A stretch of DNA of 64,000 bases from Terriglobia bacterium (GCA_020073085.1 JAIQFV010000006.1:124001-188000); one strand, 5' to 3'. Shown: positions 1 through 8,424, counted from the stretch's first letter. Translations and numbers: made by a program. Notes: generated from the sequence alone by a model not told the origin.

Positions 1-2
1 AT

Positions 3-77
3 TGTCAAACCTTTTTTGCGGTTGTTGAAGATGTAGGTTCTTTGAACGTGGTCCACGCCGTCACCCACTTCGATTGA
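3..77 (+). other. possible 3' tail of an upstream gene cut by the window edge
   Basis: Frame 3 is open from the window edge to a TGA at 75-77, giving about 24 residues. The next gene starts at 148. An ABC ATPase would be expected upstream of the ABC-2 permease, but this tail has no recognisable ATPase motif, so the identity is unknown and it may not be coding. Confidence 0.2.
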
Positions 78-147
78 GATAGGGCTCAAAATCCAACCAT
101 GGAGAAGTGCGGAGCCAAGGAATTCTATAGAAGATGCGAAAACGATT

Positions 148-1017
148 ATGACCTCGACGACCGCCCCGCCCCACATTGCCGGTGACTCTGACAAGGAAGA
201 GTCGCAGGAATTTCCCCAGGGCGACCGATTCATCCTCCCGCTGGTTTCGCTCTCGTGGCGCGAACTGATCCGATTCTACCGGCAGAAACATCGAATCTTG
301 GGCGCTTTGGGGACTCCCCTGGTGTTTTGGTTGTTGATCGGAACGGGACTGGGGGCATCCTTTCATCCGCCGGATTCGGTCATGTCCCGGGGGGCGACGG
401 CCATCGAATATCTCTATCCCGGAACGCTGGTCTTGATTCTGCTGTTTACTTCGATATTCTCCACGATTTCGGTCATTGAAGATCGTCGTGAAGGGTTTCT
501 TCAGTCGGTGCTGGTGGCGCCGGCCTCAACGGCCGCCATTGTACTTGGAAAGATTCTGGGGGGCACCGTCGTCGCGCTCTTGCAGGGGATTTTGTTCCTG
601 TCCCTTGCCCCCTGGGTTGGGATCAAGGTCACGATAATTTCGGGGCTCGTCCTGGTGGCGCTGGTCTTCGTGATTTCATTCGGTTTGACGGCCTTAGGGT
701 TGACCATGGCCTGGCGGATGCAATCCACTCAGGGGTTTCACGCCCTCATGAATCTGGTGCTGATCCCGTTGTGGTTATTGTCGGGGGCTTTTTTCCCCGC
801 TGCCGGAGCCCCCCGCATCTTGAAATGGACCCTGAGATTGAATCCGATTTCCTATGCGGTGTCCTCATTGCGTCGAGGCCTCTATTGGAATACGGGGACT
901 CCACTGGATGAACCCTCCATGGCCCTTTCCGTCATGGTGGTAAGCCTGTTCGCCCTCGTCCTTTTTGTCGCTGCAATCCGGATTGCGTCCGCAGAAACCG
1001 TGGGAGACCTGAAATGA
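148..1017 (+). CDS. ABC-2 type transporter permease
   Basis: Inner-membrane permease of an ABC exporter, 289 aa. About 45 mostly polar N-terminal residues precede six hydrophobic segments, with the ABC-2 feature LNPISYAVSSLR near residue 235. The family pairs with a separate ATPase, which should lie to the left of the window. The stop overlaps the SCO1 start (ATGA at 1014-1017), so the two are probably translationally coupled. Inference: because SCO1 and DUF420 follow, the exporter may act in haem or copper handling during cytochrome oxidase assembly, but substrate cannot be read from sequence. Confidence 0.85.
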   Translation: MTSTTAPPHIAGDSDKEESQEFPQGDRFILPLVSLSWRELIRFYRQKHRILGALGTPLVFWLLIGTGLGASFHPPDSVMSRGATAIEYLYPGTLVLILLFTSIFSTISVIEDRREGFLQSVLVAPASTAAIVLGKILGGTVVALLQGILFLSLAPWVGIKVTIISGLVLVALVFVISFGLTALGLTMAWRMQSTQGFHALMNLVLIPLWLLSGAFFPAAGAPRILKWTLRLNPISYAVSSLRRGLYWNTGTPLDEPSMALSVMVVSLFALVLFVAAIRIASAETVGDLK

Positions 1018-1661
1018 GTATCGAGTTGTCGGGCGTTCGAAAGACCTTGATGGTGCTGGCGCTCGCGCTGGGCATTGGGATTCTAGGACTTGCTGTTTTT
1101 TCGTGGAGAGCTGCGGGGATCAGAGCGAATCCGGACCTTCCTGATTACGGCGCTGTTCCCCCCTTCTCTTTGACCGACCGAACTGAGCGGCCGGTGCGAC
1201 TTTCTGATTTGCAGGGGAAAGTGTGGGTAGTCGATTTCATCTTCACCACCTGCCCCGGTCCGTGTCCGGTCATGACAAGCCAGATGAAACGGTTGCAGGA
1301 CGAGTTGAAGGGGAGGCGTCAGGTGCAGCTCGTTTCGATTACCGTGGATCCGGAGACCGACACCCCGGCGGTCCTGTCGAGATACGCCGCCGCGGTTGGG
1401 GGGGATCCCGAGCGGTGGTACTTTCTAACAGGCCCTAAGAACGAGATTCGCGATCTGGCGAACCAGGGCCTCCATCTCGCCGTCGCTGAGAATCCGGATG
1501 CGGCAACGAATCCTGGCCAGGGAGCGATCATTCACAGCACCCGCTTTGTGCTGGTCGATGGCCGGGCACACATCCGTGGATATTTCGACAGCACCGACGA
1601 GCAGTCGCTCCGGGATCTGGTCCGGGGGATTGACCGGCTGCTGGGAGAAAAGTCCAATTGA
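1014..1661 (+). CDS. SCO1/SenC family copper chaperone for cytochrome oxidase
   Basis: Membrane-anchored thioredoxin-fold protein, 215 aa, that delivers copper to the CuA site of terminal oxidase. One N-terminal membrane segment spans about residues 12-31. The copper-binding CPGPC motif follows the strand KVWVVDFIFTT near residue 80, and the conserved distal His lies in GAIIHSTRF near residue 170, so all three metal ligands are present. It overlaps the upstream permease by 4 bp and the downstream DUF420 gene by 4 bp. The three genes therefore form a tight operon for oxidase assembly. Confidence 0.93.
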   Translation: MSIELSGVRKTLMVLALALGIGILGLAVFSWRAAGIRANPDLPDYGAVPPFSLTDRTERPVRLSDLQGKVWVVDFIFTTCPGPCPVMTSQMKRLQDELKGRRQVQLVSITVDPETDTPAVLSRYAAAVGGDPERWYFLTGPKNEIRDLANQGLHLAVAENPDAATNPGQGAIIHSTRFVLVDGRAHIRGYFDSTDEQSLRDLVRGIDRLLGEKSN

Positions 1662-2074
1662 TTTCCATCACTGAACTGCCGGCCCTTAATGCCACCTTAA
1701 ACGGAATCAGTGCGGCCCTTCTGGCGGGCGGGTTCCTCTCGATCCTGAATCGAAAGATCCTCCTCCATAAGATTTTCATGGTATCGGCCTTTTTCACGTC
1801 GACTGCGTTTTTGGTTTCCTATCTGACTTATCATGTTCACGTCGGTTCGGTGCATTTCAGGTATTTTGGTTGGATACGGCCGGTATACTTCAGTATCCTT
1901 CTCACTCACACGGTCCTGGCCGCCCTCATCGTTCCCCTGGTGCTGGTGACGCTGTCCCGTGCCCTGCGGGGGAAATATGAGAAACATAAAAAGATAGCGC
2001 GATGGACACTCCCCTTGTGGTTCTATGTCTCGGTGACGGGCGTCGTGATTTACTGGATGCTTTACCGGATGTGA
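1658..2074 (+). CDS. DUF420 (CtaM-like) membrane protein
   Basis: Small integral membrane protein of 138 aa with four or five hydrophobic helices and the family stretch FLVSYLTYHVHVGS with conserved His residues, plus a C-terminal HKKIARWTLPLWFYVSVTGVVIY. DUF420 proteins (YozB/CtaM in Firmicutes) are needed to make active cytochrome aa3. The start is a TTG overlapping the SCO1 stop (TTGA), which fits translational coupling. It closes the oxidase-assembly operon; about 160 bp separate it from the next gene. Confidence 0.85.
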   Translation: MISITELPALNATLNGISAALLAGGFLSILNRKILLHKIFMVSAFFTSTAFLVSYLTYHVHVGSVHFRYFGWIRPVYFSILLTHTVLAALIVPLVLVTLSRALRGKYEKHKKIARWTLPLWFYVSVTGVVIYWMLYRM

Positions 2075-2236
2075 GGTTTGTGGATTATTTGGAAAAGTAA
2101 GCAAGACGCATTAACGCAAAGGCGCAGGGGGCGCTGAATCTGTAAAGGACTGAATGCTGTTCTCGAGATTCTCCTCGCGCTCGGCGACTCCGCGTTGAGT
2201 GGGTGTGTCGAGACGTTGTAAGTTAGGATGAATTGA

Positions 2237-3109
2237 ATGGACGAAACACTACAAGCCGATCACTTGTCGAATCCGCAGGTTCAGAGAAAGAGACCTCGAT
2301 GGTCGATGATCCTGATTCTGCTGGCGGCCTGGCTCGTCACTCTGATGCCTTTCCTCTTCTGGAAAGCCACCTGGTTTGGCACTCGTCTCAGCGATGCCCA
2401 GCTAGCCGGTTACTTGAGTGACAGCAAAAATCCGAGGCACGCACAGCATGCCCTGGTCCAGGTCTCGGATCGGATGTCTCGGGGCGACCGGAGTGTGGTT
2501 CAGTTCTACCCGCAAATGGTCGCCCTGGCAGACAGTCCCGTGGTGGAGTTACGCATGACGGCGGCCTGGGTGATGGGGCAGGACAACAACTACGATCCAT
2601 TTCATAGAGCGCTGCTCAAACTGGTAAGTGATCAAGATCCATTGGTGAGGTGGAATGCGGCGCTGGCGCTGGTGCGTTTCAGCGATGCCACTGGACGGAC
2701 TGCGCTCCACGAAATACTCCGGCCGTTCACCCTTTATGCGCCCGTTGCGGGAACTTTCAAAGAACGTCTAAAACCCGGGGACTCGGTGAACCGGGGCACT
2801 CTGATGGCGCGCCTTACAACTGCTTCGGCCGACGCCCCCGTGGAAATTCGTTCCCCCATCCCCGGGCGGATTACCTCGCAACTCGTCTCCAATGGCAGGA
2901 GTCTTCCCGGGGGCACCCCGGTGTTCATCCTCGCACCTGATGAAAAGCAGGTTTGGGAGGCGCTTCGCGCCCTGTACCTGATCGGCGTGCCTTCCGACCT
3001 TCCCGACGTCCAACCGTTCACCCACCCCATGGTCCATATGTCGGACCGGATCCGACAACAAGCCCAACTCACCGTCCAGGCCATTCAAAAGCGTGGGGCG
3101 GCGAATTAG
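2237..3109 (+). CDS. membrane-anchored HEAT-repeat protein with a biotinyl/lipoyl-like domain
   Basis: 290 aa. A short cytoplasmic N-terminus and one membrane helix (about residues 22-42) precede two HEAT-like helical repeats (about 85-145, with VELRMTAAWVMGQ and PLVRWNAALALVRF). A barrel-sandwich segment follows (about 160-235) with the paired signatures APVAGTF..LKPGDSVNRGTLMARL and SPIPGRITSQLVSNG. The second half resembles the lipoyl-like domains of HlyD-type adaptors, but no MKM/DK modification lysine is seen. A further helical stretch ends the protein. Function unknown. It follows the oxidase-assembly operon after about 160 bp; whether it belongs to it is unclear. Confidence 0.7.
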   Translation: MDETLQADHLSNPQVQRKRPRWSMILILLAAWLVTLMPFLFWKATWFGTRLSDAQLAGYLSDSKNPRHAQHALVQVSDRMSRGDRSVVQFYPQMVALADSPVVELRMTAAWVMGQDNNYDPFHRALLKLVSDQDPLVRWNAALALVRFSDATGRTALHEILRPFTLYAPVAGTFKERLKPGDSVNRGTLMARLTTASADAPVEIRSPIPGRITSQLVSNGRSLPGGTPVFILAPDEKQVWEALRALYLIGVPSDLPDVQPFTHPMVHMSDRIRQQAQLTVQAIQKRGAAN

Positions 3110-3120
3110 AAATTTGGACG

Positions 3121-3196
3121 GGGTGGCGCATATCCCGATCTATCGGGATGTGCGATGAAGAGACGATCGGGTCTTCAGTTTCTTAAGTAGTGATCT
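3121..3196. repeat. 76-bp direct repeat, left copy
   Basis: Aligns without gaps to 5491-5566 with about 62 of 76 identical positions. It begins GGGTGGCGCAT and contains a small hairpin (CCCGAT-cta-TCGGG type) and a conserved TCTTAAG. The two copies bracket the fic and M15 peptidase genes. Confidence 0.75.
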
Positions 3197-3235
3197 TCAT
3201 GAATAATGACGGACAGCCAAGCGTTACAGAAGACT

Positions 3236-3409
3236 CTGGGGTCAGGCTTCCACAATTACACAATTACAGCCAATCAGTCACATAGACATCGGTGGCTGGT
3301 CGGGGGGGCGGTGCGCCGGTTTCAACAGCAGATGAAAAAAAATAGGGAGTTGGCTGTCCGCTTCGCTCAGGCCGCCTCCACATTGTGAATGTGTAAGCCT
3401 GACCCTGGA
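3236..3409. mobile_element. short inverted-repeat element, MITE- or REP-like
   Basis: About 175 bp bounded by inverted copies of a roughly 28-bp sequence built on GGGTCAGGCTT..ACA (left, 3239-3266) and AATGTGTAAGCCTGACCC (right, 3388-3405). The interior has no convincing gene. The same AATGTnnnnGCCTGACCC motif occurs at 43543 and 48994. This looks like a REP or a small non-autonomous element; no transposase is present nearby. Confidence 0.5.
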
Positions 3410-3436
3410 AGTTACAACTTTGAGATGTGCCCCCTT

Positions 3437-4663
3437 TTACTTCTCGGGGAACAGCCCTGGCATCCAGCGCGACGCCAGCGCTGCCGGAAAGACAAGTCGC
3501 AGCGGCATGCGGGCGCTCTCAGAGACCAGTACGCCCTTCTCGATCAGCGCCGAGACGATGCGGCGCGCCTGGCGATCGCCCGTGCCCACCACCCCCGCAA
3601 CATCTCCGCGCGGCAGTTCGCCACGATAGAGCACCGCCTGGAGGATGCTTCCTGATTTGGGCGGTAGGTTGCCGAGCCTGATTTCTTCTTCCACCCACAC
3701 AAGGATGCGTGTACGCAGGCGATCCGGTTGGAGCAAGCTCTCCATGAACTTGACCTGATCGATGCAGACTCTCAAGAAGAAATCCGTGAACTCCGCCAAT
3801 GCCTCTTCGCTGAGGGGGCCGCGGCCATCAAGATCATTGCGCCGGATGACATCACAGGCGGCAAGATGTGCCTTGTAAGCTTCGACATTGCGTGCCAAGC
3901 CGCGCGCGGCCGACCAGACCGCACCCGTATCGAGCGCCTCCAGCAACATGGCATGCGTCATCAGGCGCGCAACCCGTCCGTTGCCGTCAAGAAAAGGATG
4001 AATCCACACGAGCCGGTGATGCGCCGCCGCAGCACCCAGAATCGATTCCGTCCTGCTAAGACGGCCGTAAACTTCCTCAAATCGTCCCAAGAAACGTGGG
4101 AGAGCGCCGGGACTGACAGGGACATGAGCCCCGACTTTGACATCGCTCCTGCGAAGTTCACCCGGCACAACCCGGATGCGCTCTTTCGTCACCGGATCTT
4201 CCACCCAGAGCAGATCGTCGGGCAACAATTCCCCGAAGCGGCGGTGAATCTCTCGGATGCCATCGCCGGTGTGCGCCCGCCCTCTCAGACCATTGCCGTC
4301 AATCCATTCCTGGACGTTGATATGTGCCTTCGCTTCGAACTGCAGGGCGCGCTTGCGTGCATCGGTGCTGTAGTCGTCCTTGAGGGCGCGCTCAATATCG
4401 ATGGGATGCGTGTCGTGCCCTTCGATCAGGTTGCTGTAATAGCAGTTCATCGCGCGCACCAGATCGGCGAGCGACCTCATCAGGCTCTCCGGCAGGCTCC
4501 GGCGAAGCCCCGCTGACCTCTGCACCAGTTCGACCATGAGGTCGATCAACGCGCTCCGGTGATGGAAACTTTCACCAATCGCCAAAGGCTCCATCAGCAC
4601 CGTCGGCTCTCCACGATCAACCAGCGGATCAATGTCCGCTTTAATGTCCGAATCAGTATTCAT
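3437..4663 (-). CDS. Fic family protein (probable AMPylase), class II
   Basis: 408 aa. Fic enzymes transfer AMP from ATP to hydroxyl side chains of target proteins. The active-site loop HPFLDGNGR (His222 to Arg230) is complete, and the N-terminal inhibitory helix motif S-N-L-I-E-G (residues 77-82) is present, so it should be an autoinhibited class II protein. The C-terminal ~100 residues look like a winged-helix domain, as in other long Fic proteins. The region upstream of the start (4664-4740) is very AT-rich and probably holds the promoter. It stands alone between direct repeats at 3121 and 5491, with an M15 peptidase as the only neighbour inside. Target unknown. Confidence 0.92.
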   Translation of the reverse strand: MNTDSDIKADIDPLVDRGEPTVLMEPLAIGESFHHRSALIDLMVELVQRSAGLRRSLPESLMRSLADLVRAMNCYYSNLIEGHDTHPIDIERALKDDYSTDARKRALQFEAKAHINVQEWIDGNGLRGRAHTGDGIREIHRRFGELLPDDLLWVEDPVTKERIRVVPGELRRSDVKVGAHVPVSPGALPRFLGRFEEVYGRLSRTESILGAAAAHHRLVWIHPFLDGNGRVARLMTHAMLLEALDTGAVWSAARGLARNVEAYKAHLAACDVIRRNDLDGRGPLSEEALAEFTDFFLRVCIDQVKFMESLLQPDRLRTRILVWVEEEIRLGNLPPKSGSILQAVLYRGELPRGDVAGVVGTGDRQARRIVSALIEKGVLVSESARMPLRLVFPAALASRWMPGLFPEK

Positions 4664-4991
4664 ATTAAATTATTATATATCAAAATGATAATATGTAAAT
4701 AACAAATTATTGTGCATCGTTGAAGTCCGTATAATAGTCCGAATCTGTATTCGTTTACCGAAGAGACGGGGGAACCGCGATGGCGGCCTTTCGTTAGAAT
4801 TATGTTGCACATGACCCCCAAAGACGGGATGAAAGGGGTCACACTTGGACAAGAGGAATGAAAGGTGGGGGAGTGAAGTCGTATTTCTTGATTTTCTGCG
4901 GACCCCGGATACTCCGCAGCAATTTGCCTCCCTGGCAAGCGGAGCAAAATATAGAAATGGCTTCCGGACGGGGAAGTTCGGTAGGATTGTC
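4664..4991. other. intergenic region, AT-rich next to fic
   Basis: About 330 bp between the fic start and the M15 stop. The 80 bp next to fic are markedly AT-rich, likely fic promoter. Around 4814-4841 there is a GACCCC...GGGGTC imperfect inverted repeat. The minus-strand reading frames across it show no family signature. Confidence 0.5.
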
Positions 4992-5435
4992 CTAACCAAG
5001 CCCATTGGTGTAATTGGCTTTTCCGTCGGCAAAATGCGCGGTGAGCACTTGGCGGCGCAAGGTGGGGGCAAATGACAGGTGCACCCAAGTCCCTTCCTGA
5101 ATGAGCTGGTCGAAGGTAATGCCCGACGCCTGGATTGCCTGGCATATGCTCAGAGGGTTGCCAAATCCGGCGCAGGCGAAGTCGGCGGCAAAGCCGCTCG
5201 TGTGGGCACTGTTCGCGGCCCCTCCGATCAGGGTGTTCAGCGCGACACAGCGGAACCCGGAGTCGATATTCATCCCCAAATTATTCAACACCTGTGAGCG
5301 GACTTTTTCAAGGCCGTCGGCCAGTATTTTCAGATTGTCGATTATTTCGGCTGACGGCGTGTTGTCGATACCCTTGCGAATGGCTGTCGAGGAAGCGGTC
5401 AGCTCCTCCAGAGTGAAGTGATCGGTTAGATTCAT
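4992..5435 (-). CDS. peptidase M15 family (D-Ala-D-Ala carboxypeptidase / endolysin-like)
   Basis: 147 aa. M15A-type zinc peptidases cut peptidoglycan cross-bridges. The Zn-site pattern is visible as AHTSGFAADF (HxxGxAxDF) near residue 78 and the second His in TWVHLSF near residue 120. FTLEEL at the N-terminus and the GFRC segment are typical of the phage-like M15_3 group. Start chosen at the second ATG, 6 nt after GGAGG; the upstream ATG at 5441 abuts that GGAGG. There is no signal peptide and no holin or other phage gene nearby, so it is an isolated, probably phage-derived gene. Confidence 0.85.
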   Translation of the reverse strand: MNLTDHFTLEELTASSTAIRKGIDNTPSAEIIDNLKILADGLEKVRSQVLNNLGMNIDSGFRCVALNTLIGGAANSAHTSGFAADFACAGFGNPLSICQAIQASGITFDQLIQEGTWVHLSFAPTLRRQVLTAHFADGKANYTNGLG

Positions 5436-5490
5436 GTTCATCCTCCGGTGTCGGCTTGTTAGTCAATGGGGACATGATGGACGACTGACA

Positions 5491-5566
5491 GGGTGGCGCA
5501 TACCCCGATCTACCGGGATGAGCGATGAAGAGCCGATCAGCTACTCCGCTTCTTAAGCGGCGGTCT
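5491..5566. repeat. 76-bp direct repeat, right copy
   Basis: Second copy of the repeat at 3121-3196 in the same orientation, about 82% identical without gaps. The hairpin CCCGAT-cta-CCGGG is slightly degenerate. Together they delimit a segment of about 2.3 kb containing fic and the M15 peptidase gene. Confidence 0.75.
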
Positions 5567-5697
5567 CGTATTTTTGACGAGAAAGGCTGATCACGCCGAC
5601 CACCCAGATCGGAGAAGGAGGAGCTGGAAGTTTCGCAGTCCCAAAAAGCGGTGTCAGCCCCCTGACTATCTTGTTTATTCGCTGTGCGGAGGCGGGA

Positions 5698-6048
5698 TCA
5701 GCGACTGAACTTGATTCCGAGGTTCTGTTCGACCTCTTCAGTCGGGACCATGTCGATGGCGTCCCAGGGGCATCCATCCAGGAAAGCGCCATCAGGACCC
5801 TTGCTGGTGCATTTCTTGCAGCCAATGCAAAGTTGCGCGTCCACTTCAATGCGGCCGAAGGGAGGGTGGTCCTCGTCTGCAACCCAATACATGCAGTCTT
5901 CCACCGGGCAATATTCAACACACGCGGGGGACCCTGCGCAGCCGGTACAATTCTCGGTAATGATCGCGAGTTCTTTGGGAATTTTCTTCCGGGGTGTCGT
6001 CAGTCCTTTGGACTTGGGCTCACTTTTGATGACCTCGGCCGACTCCAT
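5698..6048 (-). CDS. 2[4Fe-4S] ferredoxin-like protein
   Basis: About 116 aa from the chosen start. It carries two iron-sulfur binding segments: CTGCAGSPACVEYCP and CIGCKKCTSKGP...GCPWDAI. The insertions inside both clusters make it longer than a minimal bacterial ferredoxin. It should be a soluble electron carrier. The start at 6048 is preferred because GAGGAG lies about 9 nt upstream; the frame is open to 6177, but the extra N-terminus is low-complexity. It lies downstream of the MauE-thioredoxin gene on the same strand, so the two may be co-transcribed. Confidence 0.83.
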   Translation of the reverse strand: MESAEVIKSEPKSKGLTTPRKKIPKELAIITENCTGCAGSPACVEYCPVEDCMYWVADEDHPPFGRIEVDAQLCIGCKKCTSKGPDGAFLDGCPWDAIDMVPTEEVEQNLGIKFSR

Positions 6049-6225
6049 GCTTGCAGTCTCCTCTTGGTTCAGGATGTCCTTTGCTTCGCCCAGCATCTTA
6101 GGCGACGTCTGCGTCTTAGTCAAGAAAAGCAGACAGAAAAGCAGACGATCGAATCCTGGCGCCAACCCCTTCGCCAAGGTCTTTCGAAAATAAGCCCGGC
6201 TGCCCGCCAGGCCCTCGCAGCTGGC

Positions 6226-7116
6226 TTACTTCTGATTTTGATCCTGTGCTCGAGCTGCCGTCATGGCATTGACCACTTCCTCCGGTGTAGGCATGTCTCC
6301 ATCCCATCGGGCCACGATCGAATCCCCGCGACGCAATTCCAGCACAGGAACCGACTTCGTCATCAGCCAGAGGTAGCCAAACGGGATCTTTGTGTAAGGG
6401 ATTCTGAGGTTCCCCTGACGAAGGAAATCCGCGATCTGCAAATCCGTATCTGCAGCAAGATAGGTTTGAATGGGTGGGAGGTTAGGCGTTTCCCCAACCC
6501 GGTTAAGTCTCTCGGAGTTGGCAATGCAGTGCGGGCAGGTCGAGCTCAGATAGATGACGATATTCAATTGGCCCTGGGTCGTCTGGTCAACGGAAGAAAC
6601 CTTGGAACGGGCATCGATTTCGGAATAGGTGGCTGTACCGAGGCACAGTAAGGTGATGACGACAGAAATGATCTTCCGTCCTGCCAGCTCGAGCGTCCGG
6701 CGGCGGTACTTGAACGTTACCAGGGTGATCAGCAAAAGGACCGTGTCCTGCCACAGCACCGAGGCAGGTCCTCCCCGGTCAAACGAGCCGAAACAGCCGC
6801 AATCATGTCCTTTCAGCTCATTCCATCGAATGCCGGTTGCGGCGAGAAAGAAGAGCAACAAACAAGCCGCCGCCCCGAGTGACAGTGTTCTTTGAAAACC
6901 AGTAATCAAACAGATCCCGATGAAGGCCTCGAGAACGACCATGAAGAAGGCAGCGGGGAGGTCGAGGGATCCCGGCAGAATATTGTAATAGCTGATTTGA
7001 ATGGCGAATTGCCGGATGTCCCAGGCTTTCAAGAAAGCGGCGGCGATGAATACCAGCCCGATCACCCATGCCAGCGGCGTTACCCAGCGGCTGGCTATTT
7101 GTGACTCTTGTTCCAT
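6226..7116 (-). CDS. MauE/DoxX-type membrane protein fused to a thioredoxin-like domain
   Basis: 296 aa. Four predicted membrane helices in the first ~140 residues match the MauE/DoxX type, including the GHDCGCFGSF motif that MauE-like redox proteins carry. A fifth helix leads into a periplasmic thioredoxin-fold domain with the active site STCPHCIAN. Known relatives shuttle electrons for disulfide formation or isomerisation of exported proteins; here membrane and redox domains are fused in one chain. Start 7116 is chosen for AGGAGA 7 nt upstream; the frame extends upstream to 7212 without an obvious ribosome site. Confidence 0.85.
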   Translation of the reverse strand: MEQESQIASRWVTPLAWVIGLVFIAAAFLKAWDIRQFAIQISYYNILPGSLDLPAAFFMVVLEAFIGICLITGFQRTLSLGAAACLLLFFLAATGIRWNELKGHDCGCFGSFDRGGPASVLWQDTVLLLITLVTFKYRRRTLELAGRKIISVVITLLCLGTATYSEIDARSKVSSVDQTTQGQLNIVIYLSSTCPHCIANSERLNRVGETPNLPPIQTYLAADTDLQIADFLRQGNLRIPYTKIPFGYLWLMTKSVPVLELRRGDSIVARWDGDMPTPEEVVNAMTAARAQDQNQK

Positions 7117-7285
7117 GCGATCTCCTGTGACCGGGAATGGTGCTGACAGCGGGTGGAATCGTAACCCGTTGCGGCGAATGGAGTCAAGTCGATGAAGCGC
7201 CCCCTGGTTCACTCAAGCCGGATAAGTAACGGATTAAAATGAAAGGGATCCTGCTCTGATGTTCCGTGGCTAACGATCAAACCAA

Positions 7286-7314
7286 TTGACCGCAACACGG
7301 CTAGCCGTTATGAT
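7286..7314 (+). promoter_or_regulatory. sigma70-type promoter of the YfgM-like gene
   Basis: TTGACC (7286-7291), 17-nt spacer, TATGAT (7309-7314). The GTG start with its ribosome site lies about 33 nt downstream of the -10 box. Confidence 0.65.
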
Positions 7315-7346
7315 ATGCTGATTTTTTGAAGCTGGAGGAAGGTACT

Positions 7347-8087
7347 GTGGGGAAAACACATCTGACCCGGCACGAGTTGGTCAAGCAGGATGAATTCCTC
7401 GTTACCGTAACGGGGACTTGGGAGTATCTTCAGGTTCATGCGCGGGAAATTTTGCTGGGCATCGGCACGGTAGCAGTGGTAGTCGTCGCGGTTTTCGGGA
7501 TTACCTGGTTCATGAGGAACAGGCAACAGGTAAGCAATGAGGATATCAGCAACGCCATACAACTGTACAACTCGCCTCTCATCACGGACAAGCAACGTGC
7601 CCCGCTGGGTCCGAACCAGCGTATCTTCGCCACCGCCCAGGAAAAATACACCAAAGCCGAGCAGGAATTTGCCCGTCTCAGCCGAAAATACAACGGCCAG
7701 GTGATCGGAGAGACTGCGGCCTATTACGATGCCATGTGCAAGTATCAGCTGGGGGATAGCACGACGGCTGTTCAACAGTTAGAGGCCCTTACAAAGACCT
7801 CGGAGAACGTGGAGATTGGCGCCCTGGCGAAGTTCGCCTTAGCACAAATCTATGCGGCGCAAAAGAACACCGCCCAGGTGGCCGGACTGCTGCAGCAGTT
7901 GATTGACCATCCAACGGTTGCGGTCCCCAAAATCACTTCTATGATGGCATTGGCTGAGTACTACAAGACCATCAATAACAAGGACGCTGCCATTCAGCTT
8001 TATAAGAAGATTCAGACCGAGTTCCCCAGCTTCCAGATTCAAAGTGATGTGCGTTCCCGTCTGCAGGAACTGAGTCCTGGCTCCTAG
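7347..8087 (+). CDS. YfgM-like tetratricopeptide membrane protein
   Basis: 246 aa. A cytoplasmic N-terminus of about 30 residues and one membrane helix (about 33-55) precede a periplasmic TPR-like helical region (about 100-240: ETAAYYDAMCKYQLG, ALAKFALAQIYAAQK, MALAEYYKTINNKDAAIQLY). This matches the architecture of YfgM, an accessory SecYEG/chaperone protein. The GTG start at 7347 is chosen because GGAGGAAGG (7334-7342) lies just upstream; an in-frame TTG at 7326 has no such site. A promoter and a downstream terminator make it a single-gene unit. Confidence 0.8.
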   Translation: MGKTHLTRHELVKQDEFLVTVTGTWEYLQVHAREILLGIGTVAVVVVAVFGITWFMRNRQQVSNEDISNAIQLYNSPLITDKQRAPLGPNQRIFATAQEKYTKAEQEFARLSRKYNGQVIGETAAYYDAMCKYQLGDSTTAVQQLEALTKTSENVEIGALAKFALAQIYAAQKNTAQVAGLLQQLIDHPTVAVPKITSMMALAEYYKTINNKDAAIQLYKKIQTEFPSFQIQSDVRSRLQELSPGS

Positions 8088-8123
8088 GCGTTTTTCCGGG
8101 AATGAGAGTCCGACCATGGTTCA

Positions 8124-8152
8124 AAATCCAGGCCTTGAGCCTGGATTTTTTT
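8124..8152 (+). terminator. rho-independent terminator
   Basis: Perfect 10-bp stem AAATCCAGGC/GCCTGGATTT with a 5-nt loop, running into a T tract (8146-8152), 37 bp after the YfgM-like stop codon. Confidence 0.8.
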
Positions 8153-8301
8153 GTTTGTTCTGGACTGTTTTTCCCCTAGGGCCCCTGATGGGCGAGGATC
8201 TGGATGAGGCCCGGCGTCCTCAAAGGTCTCCGGTTCTTGGATGTGTCCGGAGATGCTGCTCCGACCCGGAAACCAAGTCTTTTGAAGCCAGGGTGGGGTG
8301 C

Positions 8302-8329
8302 TTGACAAAGAGGGGTTCGTTGCTATAAT
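8302..8329 (+). promoter_or_regulatory. consensus sigma70 promoter of the yceD-rpmF-fatty-acid operon
   Basis: Exact TTGACA (8302-8307) and exact TATAAT (8324-8329) separated by 16 nt. Transcription would begin about 8336, leaving a leader of about 90 nt before yceD. It is the best promoter match I found in the window, which fits a housekeeping operon. Confidence 0.8.
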
Positions 8330-8424
8330 GCGTTGATTTGCATGTCCGTTCGGGCCTCGCAAGGGCGCAGCGCTTCGTGCTCAGCGAGGGTGCTGCTGAA
8401 TACGCGATGGGCTGGTAATTTCAA

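Noticed and set aside
3728-4516. Plus-strand open frame of 262 codons over fic
   Set aside because: Antisense to the complete HPFLDGNGR Fic gene; composition typical of a shadow frame.
4660-5145. Minus-strand ORF between fic and the M15 peptidase
   Set aside because: No motif, overlaps the peptidase gene in another frame and the AT-rich fic promoter.
4992-5435. Prophage remnant around the M15 peptidase
   Set aside because: No integrase, structural, holin or packaging gene is present nearby.
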